Shown in pieces: positions 43,862 to 52,470 of a stretch of 64,000 nucleotides of DNA. The notes under the pieces are model-generated. The model saw nothing but the letters and a program-made list of their open reading frames with translations, was not told the DNA's origin and did no database searches. Numbering within the stretch: position 1 is the stretch's first letter; each line of letters opens with the position of its first letter. Source of the stretch: JAFGLZ01 sp964390905 (lineage in GTDB: Bacteria; Planctomycetota; Phycisphaerae; UBA1845; JAFGLZ01); NCBI GenBank assembly GCA_964390905.1, contig CAYMLO010000032.1, forward strand, positions 8,535 through 72,534, written 5' to 3'. The position numbers were made by a program, and so were the translations under genes.

Positions 43862-44206
43862 ATGCTCCAGTGCAGTGAATGTGAGTACTTCGTCCGGGGC
43901 AAGAACGGGCAGGTGGGTTTCCGGTGCGACCCGTTCGCGACCATCAAGGAACCCGAATGCCTGATCAAGTGGCAGCTGATCAAGAGCAGCGAGACCGCGC
44001 GCCAGATGGAGCGGATGGTCAAGGCCTACGAGGCCACGGTCCAGATGTACGAGCGCCTCGCGCCGCTGCAAGAGAAGATGTTCCGCCACATGGAACGCGA
44101 AATCGACGACTATGATGAGTCCGAGAGTTGGAAGATCGGTCTGGACGACGAGGACGTCGAGGACAACGAGCCGGACGAAGAGGAGCAGGACGGCTTCGTC
44201 CGCTGA
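43862..44206 (+). CDS. Small conserved-looking cytoplasmic protein with a possible zinc site
   Basis: 114 residues, not recognised. MLQCSECEYFVRGKNGQVGFRC and then EPECLIKWQL give four cysteines spaced like a small metal site. A helical middle (ETARQMERMVKAYEATVQMYERL) follows, and the tail is acidic (DDEDVEDNEPDEEEQD). A strong GAGGAGG site is 8 nt before ATG 43862. It is convergent to the Maf gene. Confidence 0.55.
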   Translation: MLQCSECEYFVRGKNGQVGFRCDPFATIKEPECLIKWQLIKSSETARQMERMVKAYEATVQMYERLAPLQEKMFRHMEREIDDYDESESWKIGLDDEDVEDNEPDEEEQDGFVR

Positions 44207-44274
44207 CCGGATCCCGCGCCCCTGGATCGGTGCGCATGCGCCTCTGGCCCACGGCGGGGACGGGACCGAACCGA

Positions 44275-44907
44275 TCAGCCGGTGGGTTCGGTCGCGTGAT
44301 TGACGGGCGGGGCAGCGTACCCCACCTCTTGGAGCATTCTGGCGACCAACCGCATGGGCAGGCCGACCACATTGGTGAAGCTGCCGTCGATCTGATCGAT
44401 GTAGGCGCCGCCGTGATCCTGGATGCCGTACGCCCCCGCCTTTCCCTCCCAGGCCCCCGAGCCAATGTAGGCATCAAGTACGTCATCCGCCATCGGTCGC
44501 ATGGTCACCCGGGTCACCGCATGACGGATCAGCCGCTGATCGGCAGCCGGGCGGAGCATGGTCACGCCGGTGATGACGCGATGCGTCGTACCGGCCAACG
44601 TGGACAAGATGAACCGGGCGTCGTCGACGTCGGCGGGCTTGCCGTAGATGCGGCCGCCATACGCGACCACCGTGTCGGCGGCGAGGACGATGGCGTCGAT
44701 CGCGTCGTGTTCGTTGGCCACGCAACGGGCCTTGTAGTAGCTCAAGGCCTCGGCGCACTGTGTCGGGGGAACGTTCGGACCAGCCTCCTCGGGTTCGTCA
44801 AGACGGGGCGCGACCACCTCGAACCGATAGCCGCTGTCCGCCAGCAACCTGGCCCGCCGGGGCGAGGCTGAGGCAAGAATCAAGCGGGTTGTGGGGACGG
44901 ATGCCAT
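44275..44907 (-). CDS. maf: Maf family nucleoside triphosphate pyrophosphatase
   Basis: 210 residues. ILASASPRRARLL is the Maf signature, and VLAADTVVAYGGRIYGKP and GYGIQDHGG-like GAYGIQDHGGAYIDQIDG complete the active site. Maf proteins hydrolyse dTTP/UTP or modified NTPs to the monophosphate and pyrophosphate, limiting incorporation of non-canonical nucleotides and affecting septum formation. ATG 44907 is chosen; a GTG at 44919 is also in frame. It is followed by no operon partner; trmB lies upstream on the same strand with a gap of about 70 nt. Confidence 0.85.
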   Translation of the reverse strand: MASVPTTRLILASASPRRARLLADSGYRFEVVAPRLDEPEEAGPNVPPTQCAEALSYYKARCVANEHDAIDAIVLAADTVVAYGGRIYGKPADVDDARFILSTLAGTTHRVITGVTMLRPAADQRLIRHAVTRVTMRPMADDVLDAYIGSGAWEGKAGAYGIQDHGGAYIDQIDGSFTNVVGLPMRLVARMLQEVGYAAPPVNHATEPTG

Positions 44908-44976
44908 CACCAGGCTCACTCACAACGTCATCTTAAAGGCGTTTCTGACTCGAATGCAAGACTACCACCGGAGGTC

Positions 44977-45588
44977 TCAGCCCATCTTCCGCACGGCCAG
45001 CCGATGGATGTCTCGCCCCTCGCGGAGGTACTTCACCTCGAAGTTGGTCTCCGTGCGCTCATCGATCGTGCCGTAGTCGGGGTCGACAAACTCGGTCGGC
45101 TCCAACTGCGGATGGTCAAGCAGACGTTGGCGGATCACAGCGAAGTACTCGGCGTGGTCGCTTTGTACGGCCCATCGGGCCGCGGGGCGTAAGGCCCGGA
45201 CGGCCGCGTCGACGAATTCGGCCGTAAACAGCCGCCGCTTGTGGTGGCGCTTCTTGGGCCAGGGATCGGGGTGGTAGACGTGCAAGGCCGACAGAACATC
45301 GGCCGGAAACTGGTGGATCATCAGATGCCGGGCGTCGGCGCGGAGGATGCGCACGTTCGTCAGCCCCCATCGACCGAAGCGGTCGGCAGCGTAGGTGTAG
45401 TACTTGTTGGCCCATTCCAGGCCGAGATAGTCCCGCTCGGGGTGAGCCTGAGCCTGGCGGAGCAGGAAGCCCCCCTTCCCACAGCCGATCTCCATCTCAA
45501 TCGGGCCGTCCCGGTCGAACAGCCCGATGACATCCAGCACCTCGCCGATGCCGGGCGGCGCGATCGTGATGTTCTCCAGGGACGTCAT
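44977..45588 (-). CDS. trmB: tRNA (guanine-N7-)-methyltransferase
   Basis: 203 residues, normal length. SAM binding is by MEIGCGKGGFLL (32-43). The tRNA-handling motif YHPDPWPKKRHHKRRL is diagnostic, and TNFEVKYLREGRDIH is the conserved C-terminus. It methylates N7 of G46 in tRNA. ATG 45588 has an AGAGG-type site. The gene is divergent from the lipoprotein at 45739, with a consensus plus-strand promoter between them. Confidence 0.92.
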   Translation of the reverse strand: MTSLENITIAPPGIGEVLDVIGLFDRDGPIEMEIGCGKGGFLLRQAQAHPERDYLGLEWANKYYTYAADRFGRWGLTNVRILRADARHLMIHQFPADVLSALHVYHPDPWPKKRHHKRRLFTAEFVDAAVRALRPAARWAVQSDHAEYFAVIRQRLLDHPQLEPTEFVDPDYGTIDERTETNFEVKYLREGRDIHRLAVRKMG

Positions 45589-45664
45589 CCCCTCTGATCA
45601 TGATGAATCGGCCTGGGGGATGTCAACCGGACGTGGCAGCGGGTCAGCGAGCATCAAGCCTGCG

Positions 45665-45694
45665 TTGACACTTTCGCGCGCGGGCAATTATAAT
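45665..45694 (+). promoter_or_regulatory. Consensus sigma70 promoter
   Basis: TTGACA (45665-45670), an 18-nt spacer and TATAAT (45689-45694): both hexamers are perfect consensus. The predicted start is near 45701, giving a short leader to the GTG at 45739. Confidence 0.75.
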
Positions 45695-45738
45695 CCGGTC
45701 GTCTTCGATTCTCGCAACGCGTTGTCCGGGTCTGAACC

Positions 45739-46317
45739 GTGAGAACAGGCCACATATCCCACTATAGGTCGCGGGCCCTGGCCTTGCTGCTGGTCTCGTG
45801 CGTGCTCGGCTGCCAGGACGGCGCGCGCTGGGGCGGTGGCGGCGGGGAGCCCGTCGAGGTGGACGCCCTGGCCCTGCTCCTGCCCACCAAGATCAAGCTC
45901 CATAGCTTCACCAAGATCAAGCCGCTGTTCGGCAGCCGTCTGCCCAACGGCGTGGAGGTCTGGCTCGAGCCGCTCGACCGCTTCGGCGACGTGGTCAAGG
46001 TCGTCGGCGAGCTGTATTTCGAGCTCTACAGCTACAAACCCGCCTCGGGCGATCGGAAGGGCGAGCAGATCGAGTTCTGGCAGGTGCGGATCGCCGGGGC
46101 CGACGAGCAGCAACAGTACTGGGACCGCGTCGCGCGAATGTATCAGTTCCCGTTAGGGTGGGACTACGCCCCGCCCCCGGGCGAGAAATACGTCCTGTCG
46201 GCGACCTATCTATCGCCGAATGGGGAGCGGTTATCGGACGAGATCGAGCTGCGGTTTGACTTGGATCGGGAGGGGCTGCGAAAGTCCCTGGGATCGCCCG
46301 AAACGCCTGAGCCGTAG
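45739..46317 (+). CDS. Lipoprotein, family not recognised
   Basis: 192 residues. Signal and lipobox VLLVSCVLGC, Cys at about residue 25, followed by a Gly-rich linker (ARWGGGGGEP). The rest is a beta-rich domain (IKLHSFTKIKPLFGSRLPNG, VELWLEPLDRFGD-like) that resembles an immunoglobulin or C2-like sandwich. GTG 45739 is the only good start. It sits in front of another lipoprotein with the same orientation, under a consensus promoter, which suggests a housekeeping envelope role. Confidence 0.65.
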   Translation: MRTGHISHYRSRALALLLVSCVLGCQDGARWGGGGGEPVEVDALALLLPTKIKLHSFTKIKPLFGSRLPNGVEVWLEPLDRFGDVVKVVGELYFELYSYKPASGDRKGEQIEFWQVRIAGADEQQQYWDRVARMYQFPLGWDYAPPPGEKYVLSATYLSPNGERLSDEIELRFDLDREGLRKSLGSPETPEP

Positions 46318-46480
46318 CGGCCGTCAGCCCCGTCCGGACCAACGCCGCCGCCCGAGATGTGTCTTACTGGGGAGAAGTGCAGACACCGTTCGCCGTCGAG
46401 GCCGGAGTGGCCATGGCGGCAGGAACGGTGAGCTTGATGGGAAACGTTCTTCCCAACCGAATCAAACAAGGAGTCTGCTC

Positions 46481-46840
46481 ATGAATCGTACTGTCACGCT
46501 GGCGTCCGTGGGATTGATTGCGGTGGCTATGATGGCTGGGGCCGGCTGCAAGCAGCTGCTGACCTACGAACGGTTCCAGACCATCCACGAAGGACAGACC
46601 CAACTGGCGGTGGAGAAGACGCTGGGCGAGCCGCTGGTCAAGATGTCCGACCAGTGGACGTGGAACGACAGCGAGCGGAGCATTACCGCCCACGTGTGGT
46701 ACAACGCCGAAGCCAAGGTCATCGCCAAGCAGTGGATCGACCCCAAACGGGGCATGGTCGGCAACCCGCCGGGCGGTGAAGCCGGTCAGGGCGGAGAGGT
46801 CATTCAGCAGAAGACCAACATCACGACCGTCAACCAGTAG
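46481..46840 (+). CDS. BamE/SmpA-like lipoprotein
   Basis: 119 residues. MNRTVTLASVGLIAVAMMAGAGC is a lipobox signal (AGAGC). The domain TYERFQTIHEGQTQLAVEKTLGEPL resembles the BamE/OmlA fold (start of a small alpha-beta protein with a conserved helical TLGEP turn). BamE helps outer-membrane protein assembly; whether this one does is unknown. AAGGAG lies about 8 nt before the ATG. The last 11 nt overlap the 3' end of the convergent SGNH protein gene. Confidence 0.65.
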   Translation: MNRTVTLASVGLIAVAMMAGAGCKQLLTYERFQTIHEGQTQLAVEKTLGEPLVKMSDQWTWNDSERSITAHVWYNAEAKVIAKQWIDPKRGMVGNPPGGEAGQGGEVIQQKTNITTVNQ

Positions 46841-47954
46841 GCATCTGGCTGGGCAGGGGTCGGGGCCGACGTGTCGTCGGTCCCGGCCGACTGGTACCAC
46901 TCCCAGTTTGCCTCGTCGTGGGTCGGGCACTGGGCTTCATGTACATCAGCCGGCGATAAACGGCCGATGCGACCAAGCGCATCCCTCTTAGGTTCCAGTG
47001 GCCATCCTTGCGATAGTAAAGGCTCCGCGGTTCGGGGTGCGACAGAATCACCGGCCGGAGGTCCATCACGGCCACGTCTCGTCTTCTCATCTCCGTCGCA
47101 ATGTGGTCGTAGCACTTGACGGTGTACTCCAGACCATGGAAGAGGGTTCTCCTACCGGGGATCAGCAGGACCAGTAGACGGGCCTCGGCAGCGGCGCACA
47201 TCTTTTGAGCCTTGGCGATATCGTCGCAAGTGTGCTGCAGGGCATAGTCGACGATGTACTGGACGCGCCGCTTGCGATACCTCGCCGGCAGGATGCCCTG
47301 ATACAGAGCAAGGTATCCCTTCGGCCGCCAGAACCGGCTCTCCGTGTACGCCGGACCGCACCAGTACCCGCTGTGATAGGTGAACCAGTCCATGCCCGAC
47401 GCTCGCCAGGCCTCATAGTCTGCCAACTCGAAGAAATCGTTCTCGAACACGCCATAGAGCACGAAGCGGGGCTTGAGCGGTAGGGCATACCGCGACAGGA
47501 TGATGTTGTACTGGGGCGTGCATTGGCGGTGCATCGCGAAGCTGTGGTAACGCAACGACCGCTGGGCGAAGTACTCGTAGAACGGTCGGGCGGCCATCTC
47601 GACGAACGAATCCCCCACGCCAACCACATCCACCGGTCGCCCGGCCCGTCGGTCTGCACTGGCCTTGGGATGGTTGCGAAACCCCCACGAATCCGTGCAG
47701 AGGATGGCCAACTCCTTGTCCTGATCCGCCCAGGCCAACACGATCCGTTCGTCGTAGCTGACGTTGGGTTCCCATGCGAACCCGATGTCGGGCTTTGGCC
47801 TGAGGTGGCGCTGAATGCGATCGACTGCGGCGGTTCGCTCGTAGGTAACTACGTTGAAGTAGTATCGAAGAAACACCTCGCCGATGACGAGGGCGACAAA
47901 GAGCGACAGCGTGGTCGTCGCGGTCTTCGAGATGACTCGCCTGCGATGACCCAT
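46830..47954 (-). CDS. SGNH-hydrolase-like membrane-anchored protein
   Basis: 374 residues. One N-terminal membrane helix (TTTLSLFVALVIGEVFL) anchors the protein. Residues about 105-335 form an SGNH-type fold with GDSFVEM (Asp115, Ser116) and KDGHWNLRG (Asp317, His319) as the expected catalytic acid and base. This is the layout of alginate acetyltransferase-like (AlgJ) proteins or of lipase/esterase SGNH enzymes. It may acetylate or deacetylate a surface glycan. The C-terminal 35 residues are low complexity (SARPTTRQTG). ATG 47954 is chosen; the upstream in-frame extension to 48005 overlaps the HPS gene. Confidence 0.6.
   Translation of the reverse strand: MGHRRRVISKTATTTLSLFVALVIGEVFLRYYFNVVTYERTAAVDRIQRHLRPKPDIGFAWEPNVSYDERIVLAWADQDKELAILCTDSWGFRNHPKASADRRAGRPVDVVGVGDSFVEMAARPFYEYFAQRSLRYHSFAMHRQCTPQYNIILSRYALPLKPRFVLYGVFENDFFELADYEAWRASGMDWFTYHSGYWCGPAYTESRFWRPKGYLALYQGILPARYRKRRVQYIVDYALQHTCDDIAKAQKMCAAAEARLLVLLIPGRRTLFHGLEYTVKCYDHIATEMRRRDVAVMDLRPVILSHPEPRSLYYRKDGHWNLRGMRLVASAVYRRLMYMKPSARPTTRQTGSGTSRPGPTTRRPRPLPSQMPTG
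46863..46883 (+). terminator. Hairpin after the BamE-like gene
   Basis: A 9-bp stem with one G-U pair (GGGCCGACG against CGTCGGTCC) and a 3-nt loop, 22 nt after the stop at 46840. It lies inside the 3' end of the convergent gene and has no U tract. It may stop plus-strand transcription. Confidence 0.35.
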
Positions 47955-47986
47955 GGCGCACGACGGGGGCTGCCCGGCCCGTCCGG

Positions 47987-49282
47987 TCAGGCCTTCTTCT
48001 CCCACTTGCCCAGCTCGACGACGGCCGCCAGCGTGCTGCCGGCGTCGATCTCGGCACGAATCCGGTTCTCGCGCTCGAGCACGTCCTGAGCGCGGTTGGC
48101 GATCTCGACGGCTTCGTGTTTCGGGATGACGATGACGCCATCGTCGTCACCGACGACCCAATCGCCCGGACGAACGTGGCATCCGCCGACCACGATCGGA
48201 GCATCCATCTCGCCCAAACCCTTCGGATCGCCAGCCGCCGGGGCGATACATCGGGCAAAGGCCGGGAAGCCCATCCGCTTGATCTCGACCGTATCACGAA
48301 TCGCGCCGTCAATCACCACCCCGGCAATCTGCTTGGTCTGGCAGCTGTGGGTGGCCAACTCGCCCCAGATGGCAGGCGGCTTGGCGCCCGCGTCGATAAC
48401 AATGACGTCGCCCGGTTTAGCGTGGTCAATGGCCTCGACCGGCTTGGCCCAATCGCCCGCCGCCGTGCGGACCGTAAACGCCGGGCCGGCCAGCTTGAGT
48501 CCGTCCTTGATCGGCCGGACACCCTCGATCTCGCGGGCGTTGTGCATGGCGAAAGAAATGTCGGCCGTACTGACCCGCCGGAACACCTCCCGGACCGCAT
48601 CCGCGCCCACCCGGCGGAACAGCTCGCCCACAACCGGTTTGCCGGTGACGATGGCCTGCTTGATCTCCTCGGTAGCCCGGCGCGCGTCCGGGGACTTGAT
48701 GATCGCACCGCCCACGATGATGATGCTGGCCCCGTTCGCGACGGCGTCCACGCACGTCTGCGAGTTGATCCCACCCGCGATCGCCAGCGGAACGTCGACG
48801 CGCTTGGCGATCGCGGCCAGGGCGTCGAAGCTCACCTTGCCGTGCATCTGTTCGTCGATGCCCGTGTGCACCGCGATGACGTGCGGACCCAACTCGGCGA
48901 TCCGCTGCGCGCGCTCGACCGGATTGGGCACGGCGATCAGGTCAACGGCGATGCGCGCGCCGTAGTTCGCACCCGCATCGATGCACTCGGCAATCGTCTC
49001 GTCGGTCGCCTGTCCGAGCACGTCGACGATGTTCGCGCCCGCCTTGGCGGCGGCCTCGACCTCGGTCCTGCCGGCGTCCATGACCTTCATGTCGGCGACA
49101 ATCGTCTTGCCCGGAAACGCCGCGCGGAGCTTTCGGACCGCGTCGAGGCCCTCAGCCTTGATCAGCGGCGTGCCCGCCTCGAGCCAATCCACCCCACCCG
49201 CCACGGCCTCCCGGGCGACGCGCAGGGCCTGCTCGATGTTGAGGAAATCCAGGGCGAGCTGGACGACCGGTTCGGTAGGCAT
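47987..49282 (-). CDS. Hexulose-6-phosphate synthase / RraA-like fusion
   Basis: 431 residues. Residues 1-210 are 3-hexulose-6-phosphate synthase (VQLALDFLNIEQAL, ADMKVMDAGRTEVEAA, AVHTGIDEQM, IAGGINSQT), which condenses formaldehyde with ribulose 5-phosphate, or runs in reverse. Residues about 220-425 are RraA-like, an aldolase/demethylase-like fold (GELATHSCQTKQIAGVVIDGAIRD, VGGCHVRPGDWVVGDDDGV). The same fusion occurs in several archaea, where HPS in reverse makes ribulose 5-phosphate. There is no 6-phospho-3-hexuloisomerase gene next to it. Start ATG 49282 has a weak ribosome site. It is divergent from the aminotransferase operon. Confidence 0.85.
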   Translation of the reverse strand: MPTEPVVQLALDFLNIEQALRVAREAVAGGVDWLEAGTPLIKAEGLDAVRKLRAAFPGKTIVADMKVMDAGRTEVEAAAKAGANIVDVLGQATDETIAECIDAGANYGARIAVDLIAVPNPVERAQRIAELGPHVIAVHTGIDEQMHGKVSFDALAAIAKRVDVPLAIAGGINSQTCVDAVANGASIIIVGGAIIKSPDARRATEEIKQAIVTGKPVVGELFRRVGADAVREVFRRVSTADISFAMHNAREIEGVRPIKDGLKLAGPAFTVRTAAGDWAKPVEAIDHAKPGDVIVIDAGAKPPAIWGELATHSCQTKQIAGVVIDGAIRDTVEIKRMGFPAFARCIAPAAGDPKGLGEMDAPIVVGGCHVRPGDWVVGDDDGVIVIPKHEAVEIANRAQDVLERENRIRAEIDAGSTLAAVVELGKWEKKA

Positions 49283-49457
49283 GACAGTACCCGATCTGCT
49301 CCACGGACTACGCCGACCACATGTAAGTGCCCACTAACAACAATATGCCCGCTCCCCGCCTACGCCGCAAGCCTCCCCAAGACCTCATCCTACCGTCCCC
49401 GCCGCGCGGGTCAACCGCGAGGCACGGACCCGGACGAATCTGACCCGATCACGGGGT

Positions 49458-49485
49458 TTGACACGTGCCGTGATTCCCCTACAGT
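49458..49485 (+). promoter_or_regulatory. Candidate sigma70 promoter for the aminotransferase-lpt operon
   Basis: TTGACA (49458-49463), a 16-nt spacer and TACAGT (49480-49485), 38 nt before ATG 49524. Confidence 0.5.
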
Positions 49486-49523
49486 AAAGGGTTTGCCGGA
49501 GCGTTGGGAACGTCGGACGCGGT

Positions 49524-50846
49524 ATGTCCAAGACATGGTTTGCCTACAGTCGGAAGGCTCAGCGGACGCAGCCCCAACCGGTGACGTCGCTGCTGGCTTC
49601 CGCGTTGGGTCGCGACGACCTGATCAGCCTCGCAGTGGGCTTCGTGGACGACGAGACGCTGCCCACGGATGCTGCGCGCCAGGCCTTCGACAAGCTGTTG
49701 AGCGATCCGACCGCGGGTCGTTCGGCGTTGCAGTACGGCACGACCCGGGGACTCCCGGAACTCCGGCAACGCCTGGTAGCCCACGTGGCCGGACTCGAGG
49801 GACGGTCGCCCGACAGCTTGAACCTGTCTGCCGAACACGCCGTCATCACGACCGGATCCCAGCAGGGGCTGTACATCCTGGCCGACGTCCTGATCGACCC
49901 GGGCGACATCGTGATCACCTCCGCCCCGTCCTACTTTGTCTACACGGCCGCGTTGACATCGTTCGGTGCCGACGTCCATGCCGTGCCGATGGACGACGGC
50001 GGAATGCGGATCGACCAGCTGGAGCGATCGCTGTCGGACCTGGCCACCAGCGGGCAGATCGACCGGGTCAAGATGATCTACGTCGTAACGTACTACCAGA
50101 ACCCGACCGGGGTCAGCCTGGCCGTCGACCGTCGCGAGGCGGTCGTCAAGCTGGCCAGACAGTTCAGCCGGTCGCATCGGATCCTGGTTCTGGAGGACGC
50201 GGCCTACCGCGAACTCCGCTACGATGGGCCGGAGACGCCGTCGATCAAGTCGTTCGACCCAGACAACGAGACCGTCGCGATGGCAGTCACGTTCAGCAAG
50301 TCGCTGTGTCCGGGGATGAAGACGGGGTGTCTGCTGCTGCCTCCAGATCTGGTCGAGCCGGTCGTCTTGCAGAAGGGCAATCACGACTTCGGGTCGCCCA
50401 ACGTGCTGCAGCACGCGCTGGCCGAGTTCCTGCAAGCGGGCGCGTACGCCGCCCACGTCAAACGGCTGCAGGAGCGGTACCGCCAGAAGCGTGATACCAT
50501 GTTGACGGGTCTGCAAGAGGAACTGGGCCGTCTGCCGGACGTCCGCTGGACCGAGCCCGCTGGCGGGTTGTACGTGTGGCTGACGCTGCCGGGTTCGCTC
50601 GACACGGGTCGGGACGGTAGACTCTTCGCCGAGTGTTTGGACCGCGGGGTGCTTTACGTGCCGGGCGCGTACTGCTTCACGGCAAGGCCCGGCCAAGCCG
50701 GTCCGACGAACACGTTGCGGCTGTGCTACGGACTGCCGAGCCTCGACGACATTCGTGAAGGGGTCCGTCGGCTCGCCACCGCGGTACACGCCGAGGTCAA
50801 ACGGATCGGCACCGCATCGCCGGTTCGGACGAGGTCGACCGCGTAA
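49524..50846 (+). CDS. Class I/II PLP aminotransferase, LysN/KAT-like
   Basis: 440 residues, type I fold aminotransferase resembling 2-aminoadipate transaminase. QYGTTRGLPELRQRL and VITTGSQQGLYILADVL mark the N-terminal half; YVVTYYQNPTGVSL holds the Asn-Pro pair, and the Schiff-base Lys259 is in TFSKSLCPGMKTG. It probably transfers an amino group between an aromatic or branched amino acid and 2-oxoglutarate; substrate not determined. The stop TAA at 50844-50846 overlaps the next ATG by one base, so it is co-translated with the LptF-like permease. This link to lipopolysaccharide transport is unusual and may be chance. Confidence 0.8.
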   Translation: MSKTWFAYSRKAQRTQPQPVTSLLASALGRDDLISLAVGFVDDETLPTDAARQAFDKLLSDPTAGRSALQYGTTRGLPELRQRLVAHVAGLEGRSPDSLNLSAEHAVITTGSQQGLYILADVLIDPGDIVITSAPSYFVYTAALTSFGADVHAVPMDDGGMRIDQLERSLSDLATSGQIDRVKMIYVVTYYQNPTGVSLAVDRREAVVKLARQFSRSHRILVLEDAAYRELRYDGPETPSIKSFDPDNETVAMAVTFSKSLCPGMKTGCLLLPPDLVEPVVLQKGNHDFGSPNVLQHALAEFLQAGAYAAHVKRLQERYRQKRDTMLTGLQEELGRLPDVRWTEPAGGLYVWLTLPGSLDTGRDGRLFAECLDRGVLYVPGAYCFTARPGQAGPTNTLRLCYGLPSLDDIREGVRRLATAVHAEVKRIGTASPVRTRSTA

Positions 50847-52450
50847 TGTGGATTCTGCAGTGGTACATCCTTCGTGAGATGCTCAAGGCGATGGTGCTGA
50901 CCAGCATCGGCCTGACGCTGGTCTTCACCCTGGGCGGCGGCGTGGCCAATATGGTCAAGGGCGCGTCCATCGACTCCTTTGAGCTGCTGCAGCTGCTGGG
51001 GTTCATGCTGCCGGTGGCGACGACGCTGACCTTGCCGGTGGCGGCCCTGTTGAGCACGACGAACGTCTACGGCCGGCTAGCCGCCGACAACGAGTTCGTC
51101 GCTTGCCGCGCCGTCGGGATCAACATCCATCGACTGCTCTTCTCGGCCGTAGCCGTCGCCGTTGGCGTGGGCTCGTTCACCTTCTACTTCTCGAACTACG
51201 TAATCCCCGGCTTCGTTCGACAGATCGAATCGAAGGCGCGTGCGAGCATCGACCAATACGTCAACCGCAAGCTGGCGATGGACAAGTTCATCCGGGCGCC
51301 CGGCTACGTCTTCCACGCCGACAACGTCCAACACGTCCGGGCAGAGAAACCGGGAGACAAGGACTACCTTCGGATCAACGGCGCCGCCTTCATCGAGCTG
51401 GAGGGGGGCGACGCGATCCGCTTCGGCACGGCACCGCAGGCGATCATCGAGTTCGACAAGTCGGAGCGCCTGCCCCGCGTCCGCGCACAGCTGCTCGACG
51501 TCAGCATCTTCGATCGGGTCCGTCTGCGATACGCCCGATGGGATGAACAGCCCTTCGGGCCAATGGACGTGGACTTCCCGGTCCAAGTGAAGCTGAAGTG
51601 GCTGAACCTGCCCGATCTGTACCGCTACCGGGACGCCCCGGCCCAGCTGCCCGAGATCGCCGCCGAACTGGAGCAGATCCGCAGGCAGATCCGGGTGCGC
51701 GTCTGCTATGACGAGATCATCCGCGCGCAGGAAGCGCGTAAGGACTGGCGGTTCGGCAACGAGAAGGTGACGTACACCCTCAAGCCTGCAGACCAGTTCC
51801 GGCGAAGAGGAGAGAACCGCCAGCCAGAGCTAAAAGGGGTGACCGTTATCGAGGACACACGGGGGGGCCTGCGGACTTTTCGGGCCGGCCTCGGACTGGC
51901 CGAGACAACGATCCGGTACGGCGTGCCCGTGCCCCTGGTGAGCATCATCCTGTCTGATGGTGTGACCATCCAGAAGGAAGGCGAAGCCGACGACAACAAA
52001 CTCAGGCAAGCGTTGAGGTACGTCCCTGTACCCGATCGCTGCATCCGAATCGCAGATCGGCAGGCCGATCAGTTGGCCGAGGCACCAGACAGGCCGCTCT
52101 CCCTCGGCCCGCGGATCGAGGAAGCCCAGGAACGCCTCAGGCGCGAGCTGGGCCAGCAGGTCCGCGTGATCGTCGGGATCATCCATGCCCGCGCAGGCTT
52201 CGGCGCAAGCTGCGTCGTGCTGATCATCCTGGGCGCCGGGCTGGGCATCGTCTTTCGGGGCGGCCAGGCGCTCGTCTCATTCGGGCTGAGCTGCATCCCG
52301 TTCGCCCTCGTCATCGTGACCATCATCATGGGCCGCCAGCTCGCCCAGAACGAGGGAACCGAGACGGTCGGACTGGTCATTCTGTGGGCCGGCATCGGGT
52401 TGGTGTTGCTAGCGGACGTGCTGGTGTTGTTCAAGTGGCTTCGGCGATAG
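50846..52450 (+). CDS. lptF: LptF/LptG family permease (enlarged)
   Basis: 534 residues. The family (YjgP/YjgQ) moves lipopolysaccharide out of the inner membrane with LptB and the LptC-A bridge. Three N-terminal membrane helices (about 16-35, 52-75, 100-122) precede a periplasmic jellyroll region and three C-terminal helices (about 450-470, 475-495, 503-525). FVACRAVGINIHRLL is the typical cytoplasmic coupling loop. The periplasmic part (about 130-445) is much larger than the about 200 residues usual in LptF, with a charged section (VRVCYDEIIRAQEARKDWRF). The start overlaps the preceding stop. Confidence 0.8.
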   Translation: MWILQWYILREMLKAMVLTSIGLTLVFTLGGGVANMVKGASIDSFELLQLLGFMLPVATTLTLPVAALLSTTNVYGRLAADNEFVACRAVGINIHRLLFSAVAVAVGVGSFTFYFSNYVIPGFVRQIESKARASIDQYVNRKLAMDKFIRAPGYVFHADNVQHVRAEKPGDKDYLRINGAAFIELEGGDAIRFGTAPQAIIEFDKSERLPRVRAQLLDVSIFDRVRLRYARWDEQPFGPMDVDFPVQVKLKWLNLPDLYRYRDAPAQLPEIAAELEQIRRQIRVRVCYDEIIRAQEARKDWRFGNEKVTYTLKPADQFRRRGENRQPELKGVTVIEDTRGGLRTFRAGLGLAETTIRYGVPVPLVSIILSDGVTIQKEGEADDNKLRQALRYVPVPDRCIRIADRQADQLAEAPDRPLSLGPRIEEAQERLRRELGQQVRVIVGIIHARAGFGASCVVLIILGAGLGIVFRGGQALVSFGLSCIPFALVIVTIIMGRQLAQNEGTETVGLVILWAGIGLVLLADVLVLFKWLRR

Positions 52451-52470
52451 AAGAGGACTCGGTCGCGACC

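Noticed and set aside
48116..50494. 792-residue open frame across the HPS and aminotransferase genes
   Set aside because: Arg- and Pro-rich translation without motifs; it covers two strong genes in other frames.
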